NCBI RefSeq assembly: GCF_002915575.1
Contig: NZ_PQGD01000014.1
Coordinates: forward strand, 111,947 to 175,946
DNA length: 64,000 bases
Origin: Superficieibacter electus
Lineage (GTDB): Bacteria; Pseudomonadota; Gammaproteobacteria; Enterobacterales; Enterobacteriaceae
Direction of reading: 5' to 3'
How positions within the stretch are numbered: position 1 is the first letter of the stretch; each line of letters starts with the position of its first letter. The notes below the pieces were generated by a model, which made no database searches, was not told the DNA's origin, and worked only from the letters and a program-made list of their open reading frames with translations. Position numbers and translations under genes: made by a program. Shown here piece by piece: positions 1 through 10,297 of this stretch.

Positions 1-1222
1 CCAGGGTTTTCGGCAGTTTAATCATGTTGCCGATTTCGTTCATTGTATAACCCTGGTTGGCCAGGTGCAGGGTCTGGTCATGGATATACTTGATGGTATC
101 GCGGTATTTACCGATATAGTCATTAATGTGCTGATTACCCCAGACCGGCCAGGTATGTGGCATAAATAAGACTTCCGCCTGGCTACCCCACATATCCAGC
201 GTTTCATTGAGATAAGAAGCCCACTTGCTGGTATCACGGGTTTTCGCGCCGCGCAGGGTATAGAAGTTATGCTGCAGATGCGTGGCGTTTTCCGCCGTGC
301 ACAGCGCCTTCAGCGCCGGAATGTAGAAGTGCATTTCCGCTGGCGCTTCACTACCCGGGGCCATCAGGAAATCAAACTCCAGACCATCAATCACCATTTT
401 TTCGCCCGTTTTGGTGATCGATTTGGTGGGCGCGATAATGGTTGGGAAACTGGCTGCTGGGGTAACGCCCAGACCGTTGCCGATATTCCCTTGTGGGTTA
501 TGTGGCAGCAACAGGCCGTAGGAGTAGAGCGAACGGCGGCTCATGATATTACCCAGTAACACGTTCTCGCTGATGGCTTCATTCATAAATCCAGCCGGGG
601 CGATAACCTGTACTTTGCCAGCTTTTACGTCATCTTCGGAGATAACGCCCTTAACACCGCCGTAATGGTCAGTATGGCTGTGGGAGTAGATTACGGCGAC
701 AACGGGTTTTTTCGGACGATGCTGATAATAAAGCTCAAGGCTGGCTTTTGCCGCTTTATCGCTCAGGAGCGGGTCAATCACAATGATTCCGGTATCGCCT
801 TCAATAAAGGTGATGTTGGCAATGTCCAGCCCGCGAACCTGGTACATGCGGTCAGTGACTTTAAACAGACCAGAAATGCCATTGAGCTGACTCTGTCGCC
901 ACAGGCTGGGGTTGACCGTATCCGGCGCTGGCGCATTGATATCAAAACGATAATCATAAGCACGGTAGACCGCTTTCCCCTCAGCGTTTTTCAGCACGCC
1001 TTCATCAGGCAGCGGCGCGATAAAACCGCGTTGTGCATCGTCAAAGTCCTGCCGGTTACTAAATGGCAGCGTTTGCTGATATTGCTGGTTAACCTGTTTG
1101 GTCTCAGAGGTAGCATCTTTTGCTACTGCAGCGGCAAATGCCGGGCTGAATGTGAATAAACCGTAAGCGGCAGCGATAGCGATCGCTATTCGGCTAGTGC
1201 GTGATTTTATGGATACTAACAT
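1..1222 (-). CDS. Alkyl/aryl-sulfatase, YjcS-like paralogue (3' end cut by window)
   Basis: The reading frame runs on the minus strand from an ATG at 1222, preceded by a purine-rich AAGGGAAAGAG, and leaves the window at base 1, so about 407 codons are visible. The N-terminus (MLVSIKSR... to FSPAFAA) is a signal peptide, placing the product in the periplasm. The metallo-beta-lactamase zinc motif SHSHTDH is present, followed by GGVKGV, as in the SdsA1/YjcS family that hydrolyses alkyl sulfates such as SDS. The C-terminal dimerisation and SCP-like domains lie outside. It is a tandem paralogue of the gene at 1328-3313. The N-terminal 60 residues differ strongly between the two, whereas the stretch near the window edge is almost identical. 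Function comes from the family; the true substrate is not known from sequence. Confidence 0.85.
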   Translation of the reverse strand, partial: MLVSIKSRTSRIAIAIAAAYGLFTFSPAFAAAVAKDATSETKQVNQQYQQTLPFSNRQDFDDAQRGFIAPLPDEGVLKNAEGKAVYRAYDYRFDINAPAPDTVNPSLWRQSQLNGISGLFKVTDRMYQVRGLDIANITFIEGDTGIIVIDPLLSDKAAKASLELYYQHRPKKPVVAVIYSHSHTDHYGGVKGVISEDDVKAGKVQVIAPAGFMNEAISENVLLGNIMSRRSLYSYGLLLPHNPQGNIGNGLGVTPAASFPTIIAPTKSITKTGEKMVIDGLEFDFLMAPGSEAPAEMHFYIPALKALCTAENATHLQHNFYTLRGAKTRDTSKWASYLNETLDMWGSQAEVLFMPHTWPVWGNQHINDYIGKYRDTIKYIHDQTLHLANQGYTMNEIGNMIKLPKTL

Positions 1223-1292
1223 TTTGCTTTCTCTTTCCCTTTAGATTTTGCCGTCAGCAAACGCGGTACGCGTGTCGTCGCGGCACAACAAT

Positions 1293-1313
1293 GCCCATCC
1301 AGTCCGGATGGGC
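1293..1313 (-). terminator. Hairpin between the two sulfatase genes
   Basis: An 8-bp perfect stem, GCCCATCC/GGATGGGC with a 5-base loop, lies just beyond the stop of the gene at 1328-3313. On the minus strand it is followed by ATTGTTGT, only moderately T-rich, so termination may be partial and the downstream paralogue could be read through. Confidence 0.5.
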
Positions 1314-1327
1314 TGGTGTGTAAATGA

Positions 1328-3313
1328 TTAATTGGGCGTTACCACATTGACCCAAAAGTCGAACTGATCCAGCGTGCCGATGATTTCATCCAGCTTCGTG
1401 GCATTGCCGATCACTTTGACTTTCTTCGCTTTCACCAGATCGGCCATCTTCGCCTGACCCGTCAGCACGTTGTGCAGATCGGCACGGCTCATATAGAACG
1501 ATGCATCCGCCTTCGGTTGCAGCGTCTGACGATGATTGAGCACGCTGTCATTCAGGGACAGATTCAGGTTGTCACCGTGATCCAGATTGAAGTTCAGGCT
1601 GATGTCTTTGCCCGCGGCCTTCGCGCTGTCCAGGCGGATCGCCATATAATCAAACAGCATTTCTACCGTCATACCTTTAAGGGTATCCTCGGAAGCGGTT
1701 GCGCCAACGGGGACCTTCCTTACACCAGTACGAAGCTCTTGCGCACCGGTCAGGTAAAAACCGCGCCAGGTGGCGGACTCAGCTTGATAGCCCAGTTGTT
1801 CGAAGGTATCGGCCTGCAGGTTTTTGGCGATCTGGTCGCCAGGATCGGCGGCAATAACCTGTTTGAGCAGCTCTGCCGCCCAGCGGTAATCACCCTGCTT
1901 ATAGGCATCACTCGCCAGATTGATAACGTGTGCTGAACCGCCGAGCGCTTTGACGTAGCGTTTGCCCATATCAACCTGACCGTAAGGATCGAGATTAGCC
2001 GGATTGCCGTCGAAGTAGCCGAGATAGAAGTTATAAACCGCGCGGGCGTTGTGGCTGACAGAGCCATAGTAGCCACGGCTGGCCCAATTCTGCTCCAGGG
2101 TTTTCGGCAGTTTAATCATGTTGCCGATTTCATTCATCGTATAACCCTGGTTGGCCAGGTGCAGGGTCTGGTCATGGATATACTTGATGGTATCGCGGTA
2201 TTTACCTATATAGTCATTAATATGCTGATTACCCCAGACCGGCCAGGTGTGTGGCATAAATAAGACTTCGGCCTGACTGCCCCACATATCCAGAGTTTGG
2301 TTCAGATACGCTGTCCATTTACTGGTGTCACGAGTTTTTGCCCCGCGCAGGGTGTAGAAGTTATGCTGCAGATGCGTGGCGTTTTCGGCGGTGCACAGCG
2401 CTTTGAGTGCCGGAATGTAGAAGTGCATTTCGGCAGGCGCTTCGCTGCCCGGTGCCATCAGGAAGTCAAATTCCAGACCGTCAATAATACGTTTCTCACC
2501 GGTTTTGGTGATGGAGAAGGTGGGGGGAATAATGGTAGGTGTACCGCCGCTGACGGCAACGCCCAGTCCATTGCCGATATTGCCTTTGGCGTTATGTGGC
2601 AGTAAAGAGCTATAGGAATAGGAACCACGGCGACTCATAATGTTGCCGGTTAGCACGTTTTCGCTGATGGCTTCCTCCATAAAGCCTACCGGAGCGATAA
2701 TTTGCACCTTACCAGACTTCACGTCGGCTTCTGAAACGATGCCTTTTACGCCACCATAGTGATCGACGTGGCTGTGAGTATAAATGACCGCCACAACGGG
2801 TTTTTGTGGGCGATGCTGAAAGTATAAATCGAGGCTGGCTTTAGCTGCTGGAGCGGAAACCAGCGGGTCAATAACGATAATCCCGGTATCACCTTCGATA
2901 AAGGTTATATTGGAGATATCCTGACCGCGCACCTGATACATGCGGTCTGTCACTTTAAACAGACCAGAAATACCGTTGAGCTGCGACTGACGCCACAGGC
3001 TGGGGTTTACCGTCTCTGGTGCGGTGGCATTGATATCAAATTTATAATCTTCCGCCCGATAATACTGTTTTCCGTCTGCGTTTTTCAGGATGCCCTGATC
3101 CAGCAGTGGTGCGATAAATCCGCGCTGGGCATCTTCAAAATCCTGGCGGTCACTAAAAGGTAATGACTGGATATACTTTTGGTTGATCTGTTGAGTATAT
3201 TTTGTTGCATCTTTAGGGGCTTCAACGGCGAAGGCGGAGTTAACAAGGAACCCCGTTGCTGCGGTGATAGCAATGAACGTCCTGCTCAGGCGAAATAACC
3301 GGGAGTTATTCAT
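1328..3313 (-). CDS. yjcS: Periplasmic alkyl/aryl-sulfatase YjcS
   Basis: A 661-residue protein matching E. coli YjcS in length and in its start [12 protein letters not shown] longer frame opens 12 bases upstream, but the GGAG inside it sits 6 bases before the ATG at 3313, so that ATG is chosen. There is a signal peptide (residues 1 to about 30), a metallo-beta-lactamase domain with THSHVDH as zinc ligands, an alpha-helical middle region and a C-terminal SCP2-like sulfatase domain. The family cleaves primary alkyl sulfates by inversion with two zinc ions. Its AT-rich upstream region (3314-3700) should hold the promoter. Together with the downstream paralogue it is a tandem duplication; E. coli K-12 has one copy. 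Confidence 0.92.
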   Translation of the reverse strand: MNNSRLFRLSRTFIAITAATGFLVNSAFAVEAPKDATKYTQQINQKYIQSLPFSDRQDFEDAQRGFIAPLLDQGILKNADGKQYYRAEDYKFDINATAPETVNPSLWRQSQLNGISGLFKVTDRMYQVRGQDISNITFIEGDTGIIVIDPLVSAPAAKASLDLYFQHRPQKPVVAVIYTHSHVDHYGGVKGIVSEADVKSGKVQIIAPVGFMEEAISENVLTGNIMSRRGSYSYSSLLPHNAKGNIGNGLGVAVSGGTPTIIPPTFSITKTGEKRIIDGLEFDFLMAPGSEAPAEMHFYIPALKALCTAENATHLQHNFYTLRGAKTRDTSKWTAYLNQTLDMWGSQAEVLFMPHTWPVWGNQHINDYIGKYRDTIKYIHDQTLHLANQGYTMNEIGNMIKLPKTLEQNWASRGYYGSVSHNARAVYNFYLGYFDGNPANLDPYGQVDMGKRYVKALGGSAHVINLASDAYKQGDYRWAAELLKQVIAADPGDQIAKNLQADTFEQLGYQAESATWRGFYLTGAQELRTGVRKVPVGATASEDTLKGMTVEMLFDYMAIRLDSAKAAGKDISLNFNLDHGDNLNLSLNDSVLNHRQTLQPKADASFYMSRADLHNVLTGQAKMADLVKAKKVKVIGNATKLDEIIGTLDQFDFWVNVVTPN

Positions 3314-3726
3314 ATAAATCTCCATTTATTATTCATGGTGTAAATTAATCAAGCTGAAAAGAAAGGTCGCAATTTCTGGAAGTATCATATGATCCAATTT
3401 AATATTTTATGAAGAATAATTGTGAGGTAGTTAACTAATTTTATAAGGTATTTGTGCGCTATCGGAAGGCGATGTCTGAAACAGGTCTCAGGCAGGTCAA
3501 TAAGCTGTGGTTTTATTGTTTGTATGTATGTTTTTATTTTTTTTATATATTTGATAAATGAATTGAGATGGCCCAGCGATTAATACGTCAGTGCCGCCCT
3601 GGCGAGGGAAAACATATTAATAAATGGTACCGTATGCCAGAGCAAAGAATGACAGTGATTCACTTCGGTTGGTAAGAAGGGGAAAATTGACGGAGTCAGC
3701 GGCACGCTTAACGCGCCGCCACCGGA
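3314..3726. other. Intergenic region upstream of yjcS
   Basis: About 410 bases without a convincing gene. The half nearest yjcS (3340-3570) is very AT-rich, with a T-run at 3531-3550, and should contain the yjcS promoter. A GC-rich inverted repeat at about 3699-3720 (GCGGCACGC/CGCGCCGC around TTAA) follows the phnH stop and may end that transcript. No reading frame here resembled phnI-phnP. Confidence 0.5.
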
Positions 3727-4188
3727 TTACTTTGTGCCGCCTGCCTCAACGTAGGTACTCCGCGGGATCGCCATCAGCCGTTCGCCGCACACGAGGATCA
3801 GGTCGAGTCCCAGCGGCACGGGTAGAGGGCGCTCTATTAACTCGTGAAGCAAACATGTTGGCAGCTTTGGCGCAATCATGCGCGCTTCCGCCATCCCGTT
3901 ACCACTCAGCTGCAGCATTTGACCGCCGCTCAGGCTGGTGACTTCTAAAATCAGCATCACATTTCTGTCAAAGCACAGATTCTGTTGCACCAGTTGATGG
4001 CTGGCTGTGGCAGGAAGCCAGACTGGCGTATTGCTATCGGCCAGCGTCATCAGCCGGTTCGCCGTGGTGAGATCGAAAGGATGATGAAGCGAGACAATCA
4101 CACCCGGTTCACTCATGGCTTTCATTAAACGACGGGAACCAGACTGGGTTTTTTGTTCGGGCAGGGTAAACGCGGTTTGTAGGGTCAT
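3727..4188 (-). CDS. phnH: PhnH remnant with internal in-frame deletions (probably non-functional)
   Basis: The 153-residue frame begins [12 protein letters not shown] and ends with [20 protein letters not shown], clearly PhnH, a subunit of the PhnGHIJK carbon-phosphorus lyase core. E. coli PhnH is 194 residues. Against it, about 39 residues are missing between FDRN and VMLILEV, plus a few near residue 35, yet the frame stays open. The start is the ATG at 4188 after GGAG; a TTG five codons upstream is less likely. No other C-P lyase gene (phnC-phnG, phnI-phnP) is nearby, and PhnH has no known role without PhnG/I/J. I read it as a relic left by deletion of the operon. A purely regulatory or novel role cannot be excluded. 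Confidence 0.75.
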   Translation of the reverse strand: MTLQTAFTLPEQKTQSGSRRLMKAMSEPGVIVSLHHPFDLTTANRLMTLADSNTPVWLPATASHQLVQQNLCFDRNVMLILEVTSLSGGQMLQLSGNGMAEARMIAPKLPTCLLHELIERPLPVPLGLDLILVCGERLMAIPRSTYVEAGGTK

Positions 4189-4289
4189 ACATCTCTCCGG
4201 CAACCAGCATAAAAAGTCATTCCGGCTGGCTGGCGATATTTACGGCACGGTGACGAGATTATTTATGTTAAGGCATCTTTTGCGAGGCT

Positions 4290-4333
4290 GGTTCATCGTG
4301 GCGGTTAATGATGACAATTTCGTTACACAATGA
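4290..4333 (-). promoter_or_regulatory. Possible remnant of the phnC Pho-type promoter
   Basis: On the minus strand this segment contains TTGTCAT and, 9 bases further, CCGCCACGATG. From memory the E. coli phnC promoter has a very similar block (GTCACAATAATCCGCCACGATG). It points at the phnH remnant about 100 bases downstream. A second PhoB half-site at the usual 11-base spacing is not clear (TTGTGTA lies 13 bases before). The match is from recollection, so confidence is low. Confidence 0.35.
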
Positions 4334-4363
4334 TGAATGCGAGATGAAGAGTGGAGAACGAGC

Positions 4364-4389
4364 GAAAAAGGCGGGCATATCTACCCGCC
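4364..4389 (-). terminator. Rho-independent terminator of phnA
   Basis: On the minus strand GGCGGGTA-GATA-TGCCCGCC is followed directly by TTTTTC, a strong hairpin plus U-tract 8 bases after the phnA stop codon. Confidence 0.85.
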
Positions 4390-4396
4390 GCCAGGA

Positions 4397-4732
4397 TCAG
4401 TTCTTTTTCACAAACTCAGACTTCAGCTTCATCGGGCCGAAACCGTCGATTTTACAATCGATATTATGATCGCCTTCCACCAGGCGGATATTTTTCACTT
4501 TCGTGCCGATTTTCAACATTGAAGAGCTGCCTTTTACCTTCAGGTCTTTTACCACCGTCACGCTGTCACCGTCCGCCAGCAGGTTACCATTAGCATCTTT
4601 TACGATAAGCTGGTCGTTATCCTGCGCGGGTTCTGCGTCGTTCCATTCGTGAGCGCATTCCGGGCAGATGAACATACCGTTGTCTTCATAGGTGTATTCA
4701 GAATTGCATTGTGGGCAGTGGGGAAGTTGCAT
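4397..4732 (-). CDS. phnA: PhnA family zinc-ribbon protein
   Basis: A 111-residue protein starting [17 protein letters not shown], with a zinc ribbon formed by CPQC (residues 6-9) and CPEC further on, then the conserved PhnA domain ([14 protein letters not shown]...). The ATG at 4732 has GAGG 7 bases upstream; a longer in-frame extension has no ribosome-binding site. Despite its name E. coli PhnA is not part of the C-P lyase and its biochemical role is not settled; a related Pseudomonas protein is a phosphonoacetate hydrolase of a different fold, so that function should not be transferred. It has its own terminator. It keeps its normal position next to crfC, while the phn operon behind it is gone. 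Confidence 0.93.
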   Translation of the reverse strand: MQLPHCPQCNSEYTYEDNGMFICPECAHEWNDAEPAQDNDQLIVKDANGNLLADGDSVTVVKDLKVKGSSSMLKIGTKVKNIRLVEGDHNIDCKIDGFGPMKLKSEFVKKN

Positions 4733-5261
4733 GTTCTTATCCTCATAAGTGCTTGCAAAACTGGTAGTTAGCCAGAAAAACCCGGCATTTTGCCGGAAAA
4801 GGCGGCAATTATACCTTAAATTCCGTACTTTTGTTGATGCTATTGTGGAATCGCAGGGCGTTCCATTGCGTTGCCGTGAGTGCAGAGAATTTTTATGAAC
4901 GGAAATTGCTACCCTCAACTATTTCAGATATGGTGAAGCAACGCATTTTCATCAATAAAAGTGCGATTTCTTGCCAATCCCCACCGCATCTGCGCGTGGT
5001 CAGCCCTCCACCTTACGTGGGTAGATATACGAAGATATATCCGGGTGTTTATTAAAAATGAGCTACGCTGAACATTTTCCTGCTTACCGGGGAGTATGCT
5101 ATGTATTGCTCGTTCAGCATCAAAAAAATATATTAGCCAATGCCAACGAGTATTATGGCGTTAAAACTATTTACCATAAGAAATTATAGAAAACTAAAAT
5201 TGGTAATAAAAAGTCTGACAAATAAAATCAATAAAATTTGCGTTAAGGGAAGACTTTAACC
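4733..5261. other. Divergent intergenic region between phnA and crfC
   Basis: About 530 bases containing the phnA promoter on the minus strand and, towards crfC, an AT-rich leader (5150-5250). A short plus-strand frame at 4831-5055 has no ribosome-binding site and no recognisable motif. I see no RNA gene or repeat that I can name. Confidence 0.4.
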
Positions 5262-7604
5262 ATGTACACACAGACGATCTACGAATTAAGTCAAGAAGCT
5301 GAACGCCTGCTGCAGCTTGCGCAGCATCATTTGCAGGCCATAAAAATTCCGCTTCCTGAGGTTCTGGAGGGCGAGCCTACTATTAATGGTAGCCAATATC
5401 AGCATCATTTTAGTGCGCGAGGTATTGAGGCTCAACAGGCCACACTAAATAACGAATTACGTAAAATTACCCGTCTGGAAATGGTGCTGGCCATTGTTGG
5501 GACCATGAAAGCAGGAAAATCCACCACTATTAACGCTATTGTTGGTACTGAGGTTTTACCAAACCGTAATCGTCCTATGACGGCGTTACCCACGCTCATT
5601 AGACATACCTCCGGGCAGAAAGAGCCTATTCTGCATTTCTCCCATGTCGCCCCTATCGAAAAATTAATGCATGTTCTGCAAAATAGTCTCTTGTTGGTCG
5701 ATCGACAAACACTGGCACAACACCTTGAAATTGATAAAGATATGGCGCTTTTACTGGAAAGTATTGCTAATGGCGTTGCATTTGAAAAGCATTATCTTGG
5801 TGCGGAGCCCATCTTTCACTGCCTGAAAAGTCTTAACGATCTGGTGCGGCTGTCACGGGCGCTGGATGTCGATTTTCCTTTTTCTGATTATGCGGCGATC
5901 GAGCATATTCCGGTGATAGAAGTCGAATTTATCCATTTGTCTGGTATGGATACCAATCCAGGTCAGTTAACGTTGCTGGATACCCCCGGCCCGAATGAAG
6001 CCGGCCAGCCACATTTGCAAAAAATGCTTAATGAGCAGCTGGCACGAGCTTCAGCAGTACTGGCGGTGATGGATTACACGCAGCTAAAATCCATTTCGGA
6101 TCATGAAGTGCGCCAGGCGATCTCCGCCGTTGGCCGGTCAGTGCCGCTTTACGCGCTGGTAAATAAGTTCGATCAAAAAGATCGTAATAGCGATGATGCG
6201 GAACAGGTACGCGCGCTGATCTCCGGAACCTTAATGAAAGGGCTGATCGCGCCAGGGCAGATCTTTCCGGTCTCCTCTATGTGGGGCTATCTGGCTAATC
6301 GCGCACGTTATGAACTGGCCACGTTCGGTAAGCTGCCCGACCCTGATGATCAACGTTGGGTGCAGGATTTTGCCGAGGCGGCATTGGGAAGACGCTGGCG
6401 GACTGCCGATCTGGATGATATTGAGCATATTCGCCATGCTGCCGATCTATTATGGGAGGATTCGCTTTTTGAGCGGCCAATCATGAGCCTGCTACATGCC
6501 GCTCATGCCAATGCCTCCTTATATGCCTTGCGATCTGCCTCCCATAAATTGCTGAACTATGCACAAAGCGCCAGAGAGTATCTTGAATTCCGCCATCAGG
6601 GGCTGACCATCACTTTTGACGCGCTACAGTGCAGTATCGGGCTTCTTGAAGAGGATATGACACAGCTTCGTTTAAAGCAGGAAGGAGTCAGGGATGAAAT
6701 TGATCATGAGGTTAAGCAGTGGCTCACCGCGGCGACAGAGTTTGTTGAGCGGCAGAGGCGGGAAACCCAACGCGCTATTGAAGATGGTTTCCGGCCGGTG
6801 CGTCTGTTAAGTCTGATGAACCTCAGTCATGCCGATTTACGCCAGGATAACGACACCGGGCACAAGCAACTGGTGTTGAGTAATGAAGGGCAGGCGCAAA
6901 TTATACTGAGTAAAATTCGCGTGGCCTCTGAGACGACGTTGACGTCAGCCCACGATACGGCCGCGCGGGAGTTGGGAATACGGTTCAGCCAGCTTGAAAG
7001 CACCCTCACGCGCGCACTTAACGACACATTACGGCCTATTGAGCAGCGGATTAAACAAGATCTTAACCAGTCTGGCTTCGGCGTGCACATTGGCCTGCCC
7101 TCATTTCAGGCAGGCAGCGTGAATTTTAATGCGCCCCAATTATTTAACGACGTTATCTTTCCTGAAGAGAACGAAGGCGACGTGCCGTCGCGCGCCTCCG
7201 GCGTGCGTGAGGCGGTATCGCGCTGGCTGAATAACCCCAACTGGGGTTGGGATGATTATGTGATTTCAAGAACGCGCTATGTCATCGATCTTACCGCGCT
7301 GGAAGATAAACTCATTCAACACATTAATGCATTTTACACGCAGCTGCTCGCGGATGCCGTGGCTCAGGTTGAGCTATCCGTTTCGTCGGGTATGAGTACG
7401 TTTTTCAATGAATTTTCCCAAACCCTGAGTGAATTACAAAAAAGTTTGCAGGACAGTCTGGTCCTGCGCCAGCAACGTGAATCAACGGTCAAAACGTTAC
7501 GTCAGCAATTGCAATACAGTTTGACCGCCGTGCAGTGGATTCAGGAGGACGCGCGTCTGCTGCGCGATGATATTCAAACTCTCTTTGCGGCTGAAAACCC
7601 ATGA
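5262..7604 (+). CDS. crfC: Dynamin-like GTPase CrfC (YjdA)
   Basis: A 780-residue dynamin-superfamily protein; E. coli CrfC is about 740. The P-loop GTMKAGKST lies at residues 80-88, followed by a switch region (RPMTALPT), the G3 motif LLDTPGPNE and the G4 motif NKFD. The C-terminal half is a long helical, coiled-coil-rich region. In E. coli, CrfC binds the DNA polymerase sliding clamp and keeps sister replication forks and nascent strands together. The ATG at 5262 follows AAGGGAAGA about 9 bases upstream. It overlaps yjcZ by 4 bases (ATGA), so the two are translationally coupled, as in E. coli. Confidence 0.93.
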   Translation: MYTQTIYELSQEAERLLQLAQHHLQAIKIPLPEVLEGEPTINGSQYQHHFSARGIEAQQATLNNELRKITRLEMVLAIVGTMKAGKSTTINAIVGTEVLPNRNRPMTALPTLIRHTSGQKEPILHFSHVAPIEKLMHVLQNSLLLVDRQTLAQHLEIDKDMALLLESIANGVAFEKHYLGAEPIFHCLKSLNDLVRLSRALDVDFPFSDYAAIEHIPVIEVEFIHLSGMDTNPGQLTLLDTPGPNEAGQPHLQKMLNEQLARASAVLAVMDYTQLKSISDHEVRQAISAVGRSVPLYALVNKFDQKDRNSDDAEQVRALISGTLMKGLIAPGQIFPVSSMWGYLANRARYELATFGKLPDPDDQRWVQDFAEAALGRRWRTADLDDIEHIRHAADLLWEDSLFERPIMSLLHAAHANASLYALRSASHKLLNYAQSAREYLEFRHQGLTITFDALQCSIGLLEEDMTQLRLKQEGVRDEIDHEVKQWLTAATEFVERQRRETQRAIEDGFRPVRLLSLMNLSHADLRQDNDTGHKQLVLSNEGQAQIILSKIRVASETTLTSAHDTAARELGIRFSQLESTLTRALNDTLRPIEQRIKQDLNQSGFGVHIGLPSFQAGSVNFNAPQLFNDVIFPEENEGDVPSRASGVREAVSRWLNNPNWGWDDYVISRTRYVIDLTALEDKLIQHINAFYTQLLADAVAQVELSVSSGMSTFFNEFSQTLSELQKSLQDSLVLRQQRESTVKTLRQQLQYSLTAVQWIQEDARLLRDDIQTLFAAENP

Positions 7605-8488
7605 ATACCCCTTTGCTTGATGGACCCGCCCGTCCGCTTGAATCTGTTCATGCGAAATTTATCGTCGATCTGGTGCTGGGTATTGATAATCCGCGTCAGA
7701 CGGCGGTTCCGCCTCAGCAGTTGCGTTTTCGCGAACGCTTAATGAATGAAATTATGGCTCAGGCACAGCTCCGTACCTGGTCGATGGTCGGTGCGCTTAG
7801 TGAAAATCCGGCAATGCGGGTAGGGCTGGCTGATAAACTGGCAAGCACGCTGGACCCGGGACACCTGGCCTTAACTAAAATGGGTCACCACCTGCATATC
7901 CTGCAGCAAAAAGGCAACGAAACCCCCGGCACACTGCAACTGTATGCGACTACAGGCGAGCGTTTTCTTCGCCGCGCCGCCCATAAGCAACGTGCATTAT
8001 CCCAGCGCGGACTGATGGTGCAGGCCGGAGAACACAGCGATCAGGTCTTTACCCGTTGGCAGGCAGGAAACTATAGCGGCTGGTCGTTGGCGGGACGTTG
8101 TTTTATAGCGCTTGAAGAGTTGCGCTGGGGAGCATTTGGTGATGCCTGCCGGTTGTTAACCGGCGAGGCGAAAGCGCTGCTGATGGATAACTTACGTGCG
8201 ATGGCTACGCAGTACCTGGCGCAAAGCATTCATGCAGCATCGGCGACGCGTCATTTTTATCTTCAATGGTTGACCAGCCCCGTTGCGCCTGCGCTGATGG
8301 ATCATAAAGAAATGCTGTGCTGGCTTGGTAGTGATTGCGATAGCGAGCATCATCCGGTGAGCTGGTCGGTGACGCAGACCTGGCAAACCATCGCGCTCGG
8401 CATGCCGAGACTCTGTTCTGCCACGCGGCTGGCAACCGCGATGGTCGATGAAATCTTTCAGGAAGAGGAGATATTCACAGTGGTTTAA
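7601..8488 (+). CDS. yjcZ: YjcZ family protein, CrfC partner gene
   Basis: A 295-residue protein beginning MNTPLLDGPARPLESVHAKF, similar in length to E. coli YjcZ (292). It starts in the ATGA overlap with the crfC stop, which fixes the start and indicates co-expression. There is no signal peptide or membrane segment, so it should be cytoplasmic. The constant pairing with crfC suggests a shared role in replication-fork or nucleoid positioning, but no enzymatic motif is visible and the function is unknown. Confidence 0.9.
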   Translation: MNTPLLDGPARPLESVHAKFIVDLVLGIDNPRQTAVPPQQLRFRERLMNEIMAQAQLRTWSMVGALSENPAMRVGLADKLASTLDPGHLALTKMGHHLHILQQKGNETPGTLQLYATTGERFLRRAAHKQRALSQRGLMVQAGEHSDQVFTRWQAGNYSGWSLAGRCFIALEELRWGAFGDACRLLTGEAKALLMDNLRAMATQYLAQSIHAASATRHFYLQWLTSPVAPALMDHKEMLCWLGSDCDSEHHPVSWSVTQTWQTIALGMPRLCSATRLATAMVDEIFQEEEIFTVV

Positions 8489-8549
8489 GGCGACCTTTCG
8501 CTTTTATTACAACGCAAAGAGAACCTCGTTAACGTACCCATCTGAATTT

Positions 8550-8565
8550 CGTGAAGTTGATCACA
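8550..8565 (+). promoter_or_regulatory. CRP site of the proP P1 promoter
   Basis: CGTGAAGTTGATCACA matches the CRP consensus TGTGA-N6-TCACA at 9 of 10 positions and lies about 220 bases before proP. In E. coli the osmotically induced proP P1 promoter is repressed by CRP at a nearly identical site. The TAGGGT-like -10 follows about 15 bases downstream. The P2 (Fis/RpoS) elements should lie nearer proP but were not resolved. Confidence 0.65.
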
Positions 8566-8770
8566 CTTTTAAACGCTGGTAGGGTAGATGTATTATTCAT
8601 GATCTGAATGATTTGGTTGTGCAGGCTTTAGCCAGCCAGCATAAGTAAACCTGCTACGCTTGATGTGTGGGTTGCTGATCATGTAGCTCCGCTCGCGAAC
8701 AACCGCCGTCGTCAAAGGGTGACGATGCGTTTGTGTTGAACGTTCAGGGCGAAAGTTAACGAGGATAACT

Positions 8771-10273
8771 ATGCTTAAAAGGAAAAAAGTAAAGCCAATC
8801 ACCCTGCGCGATGTCACCATCATTGATGATGCCAAACTGCGCAAAGCGATTACCGCAGCCTCGCTCGGTAATGCCATGGAGTGGTTTGACTTTGGTGTGT
8901 ATGGATTTGTGGCGTATGCGCTCGGTAAAGTCTTCTTCCCGGACGCCAATCCCAGCGTGCAGATGATTGCTGCACTCGGGACTTTCTCCGTCCCCTTCCT
9001 GATCCGTCCCCTGGGTGGGTTGTTCTTCGGGATGCTCGGCGACAAATATGGCCGGCAAAAAATACTCTCTATTACCATTATTATCATGTCGGTCAGTACC
9101 TTCTGTATCGGCCTGATCCCCTCCTATGAATCGATAGGCATCTGGGCACCAATTTTACTGCTGCTGTGTAAGATGGCGCAGGGATTCTCTGTCGGCGGTG
9201 AATACACGGGTGCGTCTATCTTCGTGGCGGAATACTCCCCCGACCGTAAACGTGGATTTATGGGGAGCTGGCTGGACTTCGGTTCCATCGCCGGGTTTGT
9301 GCTGGGAGCAGGAGTCGTTGTACTGCTATCGGCCATCGTTGGCGAAGTGAATTTCCTCGACTGGGGCTGGCGTATTCCGTTCTTCCTCGCACTGCCGCTG
9401 GGTCTGATTGGCCTCTATCTGCGTCATGCGCTGGAAGAAACTCCGGCGTTCCAGCAGCATGTTGATAAGCTCGAGCAGGGCGACCGTCAGGGATTGCAGG
9501 AAGGCCCGAAAGTTTCCTTTAAGGAAATTGCCACCAAACACTGGCGCAGTCTGCTGACCTGTATTGGTCTGGTCATCGCGACCAACGTGACCTATTACAT
9601 GCTGCTTACTTACATGCCGAGCTACCTGTCGCATAACCTGCACTACTCGGAAGATCATGGGGTGCTGATTATTATCGCCATCATGATCGGGATGCTGTTT
9701 GTCCAGCCGATTATGGGCCTGCTGAGTGACCGCTTCGGGCGTCGTCCTTTTGTGTTACTGGGCAGTATTGCGCTCTTTGCTCTCGCCATCCCGGCGTTTA
9801 TCCTGATCAACAGTGATGTGCTCGGCTTAATTTTTGCCGGTCTGTTGATCCTGGCGGTGGTGCTTAACTGTTTCACCGGGGTAATGGCCTCGACGCTGCC
9901 AGCAATGTTCCCGACGCACTTGCGTTACAGTGCGCTCGCCAGTTCATTTAATATTTCAATCCTGATTGCTGGTCTGACGCCGACGCTGGCCGCATGGCTG
10001 GTGGAAAGCACGCAGAACCTGATGATGCCTGCTTATTACCTGATGGTCGTCGCAGCAATTGGTTTGATTACCGGTCTGACCATGAAGGAAACCGCAAATC
10101 TGCCGCTGAAAGGGGCCACGCCTGCGGCGTCTGACCTCCAGGAAGCGAAAGAAATCCTTCAGGAGCATCACGACAATATTGAGCAGAAAATTGAAGATAT
10201 CGACAAAGAGATTGCCGAGCTTCAGGAAAAACGCTCCCGTCTGGTGCAGCAGCATCCGGTGATTAACGACTAA
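8771..10273 (+). CDS. proP: Osmosensory proline/betaine:H+ symporter ProP
   Basis: A 500-residue major facilitator protein, the same length as E. coli ProP, beginning MLKRKKVKPITLRDVTIIDD. It has 12 predicted transmembrane segments, the MHS-subfamily motif GDKYGRQK between TM2 and TM3, and RFGRRP between TM8 and TM9. The hydrophilic C-terminus (residues about 450-495) carries the heptads of an antiparallel coiled coil that tunes the osmotic activation threshold. It takes up proline, glycine betaine and ectoine at high osmolality. GAGGATAACT precedes the ATG. A strong terminator follows. In E. coli the next genes are basS/basR; here an accessory region begins. Confidence 0.97.
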   Translation: MLKRKKVKPITLRDVTIIDDAKLRKAITAASLGNAMEWFDFGVYGFVAYALGKVFFPDANPSVQMIAALGTFSVPFLIRPLGGLFFGMLGDKYGRQKILSITIIIMSVSTFCIGLIPSYESIGIWAPILLLLCKMAQGFSVGGEYTGASIFVAEYSPDRKRGFMGSWLDFGSIAGFVLGAGVVVLLSAIVGEVNFLDWGWRIPFFLALPLGLIGLYLRHALEETPAFQQHVDKLEQGDRQGLQEGPKVSFKEIATKHWRSLLTCIGLVIATNVTYYMLLTYMPSYLSHNLHYSEDHGVLIIIAIMIGMLFVQPIMGLLSDRFGRRPFVLLGSIALFALAIPAFILINSDVLGLIFAGLLILAVVLNCFTGVMASTLPAMFPTHLRYSALASSFNISILIAGLTPTLAAWLVESTQNLMMPAYYLMVVAAIGLITGLTMKETANLPLKGATPAASDLQEAKEILQEHHDNIEQKIEDIDKEIAELQEKRSRLVQQHPVIND

Positions 10274-10297
10274 ATCTCTACACGTTGGTTGCCAACA

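Noticed and set aside
4831-5055. 74-codon plus-strand frame in the phnA-crfC gap
   Set aside because: No ribosome-binding site, no motif, and composition like the surrounding non-coding DNA.
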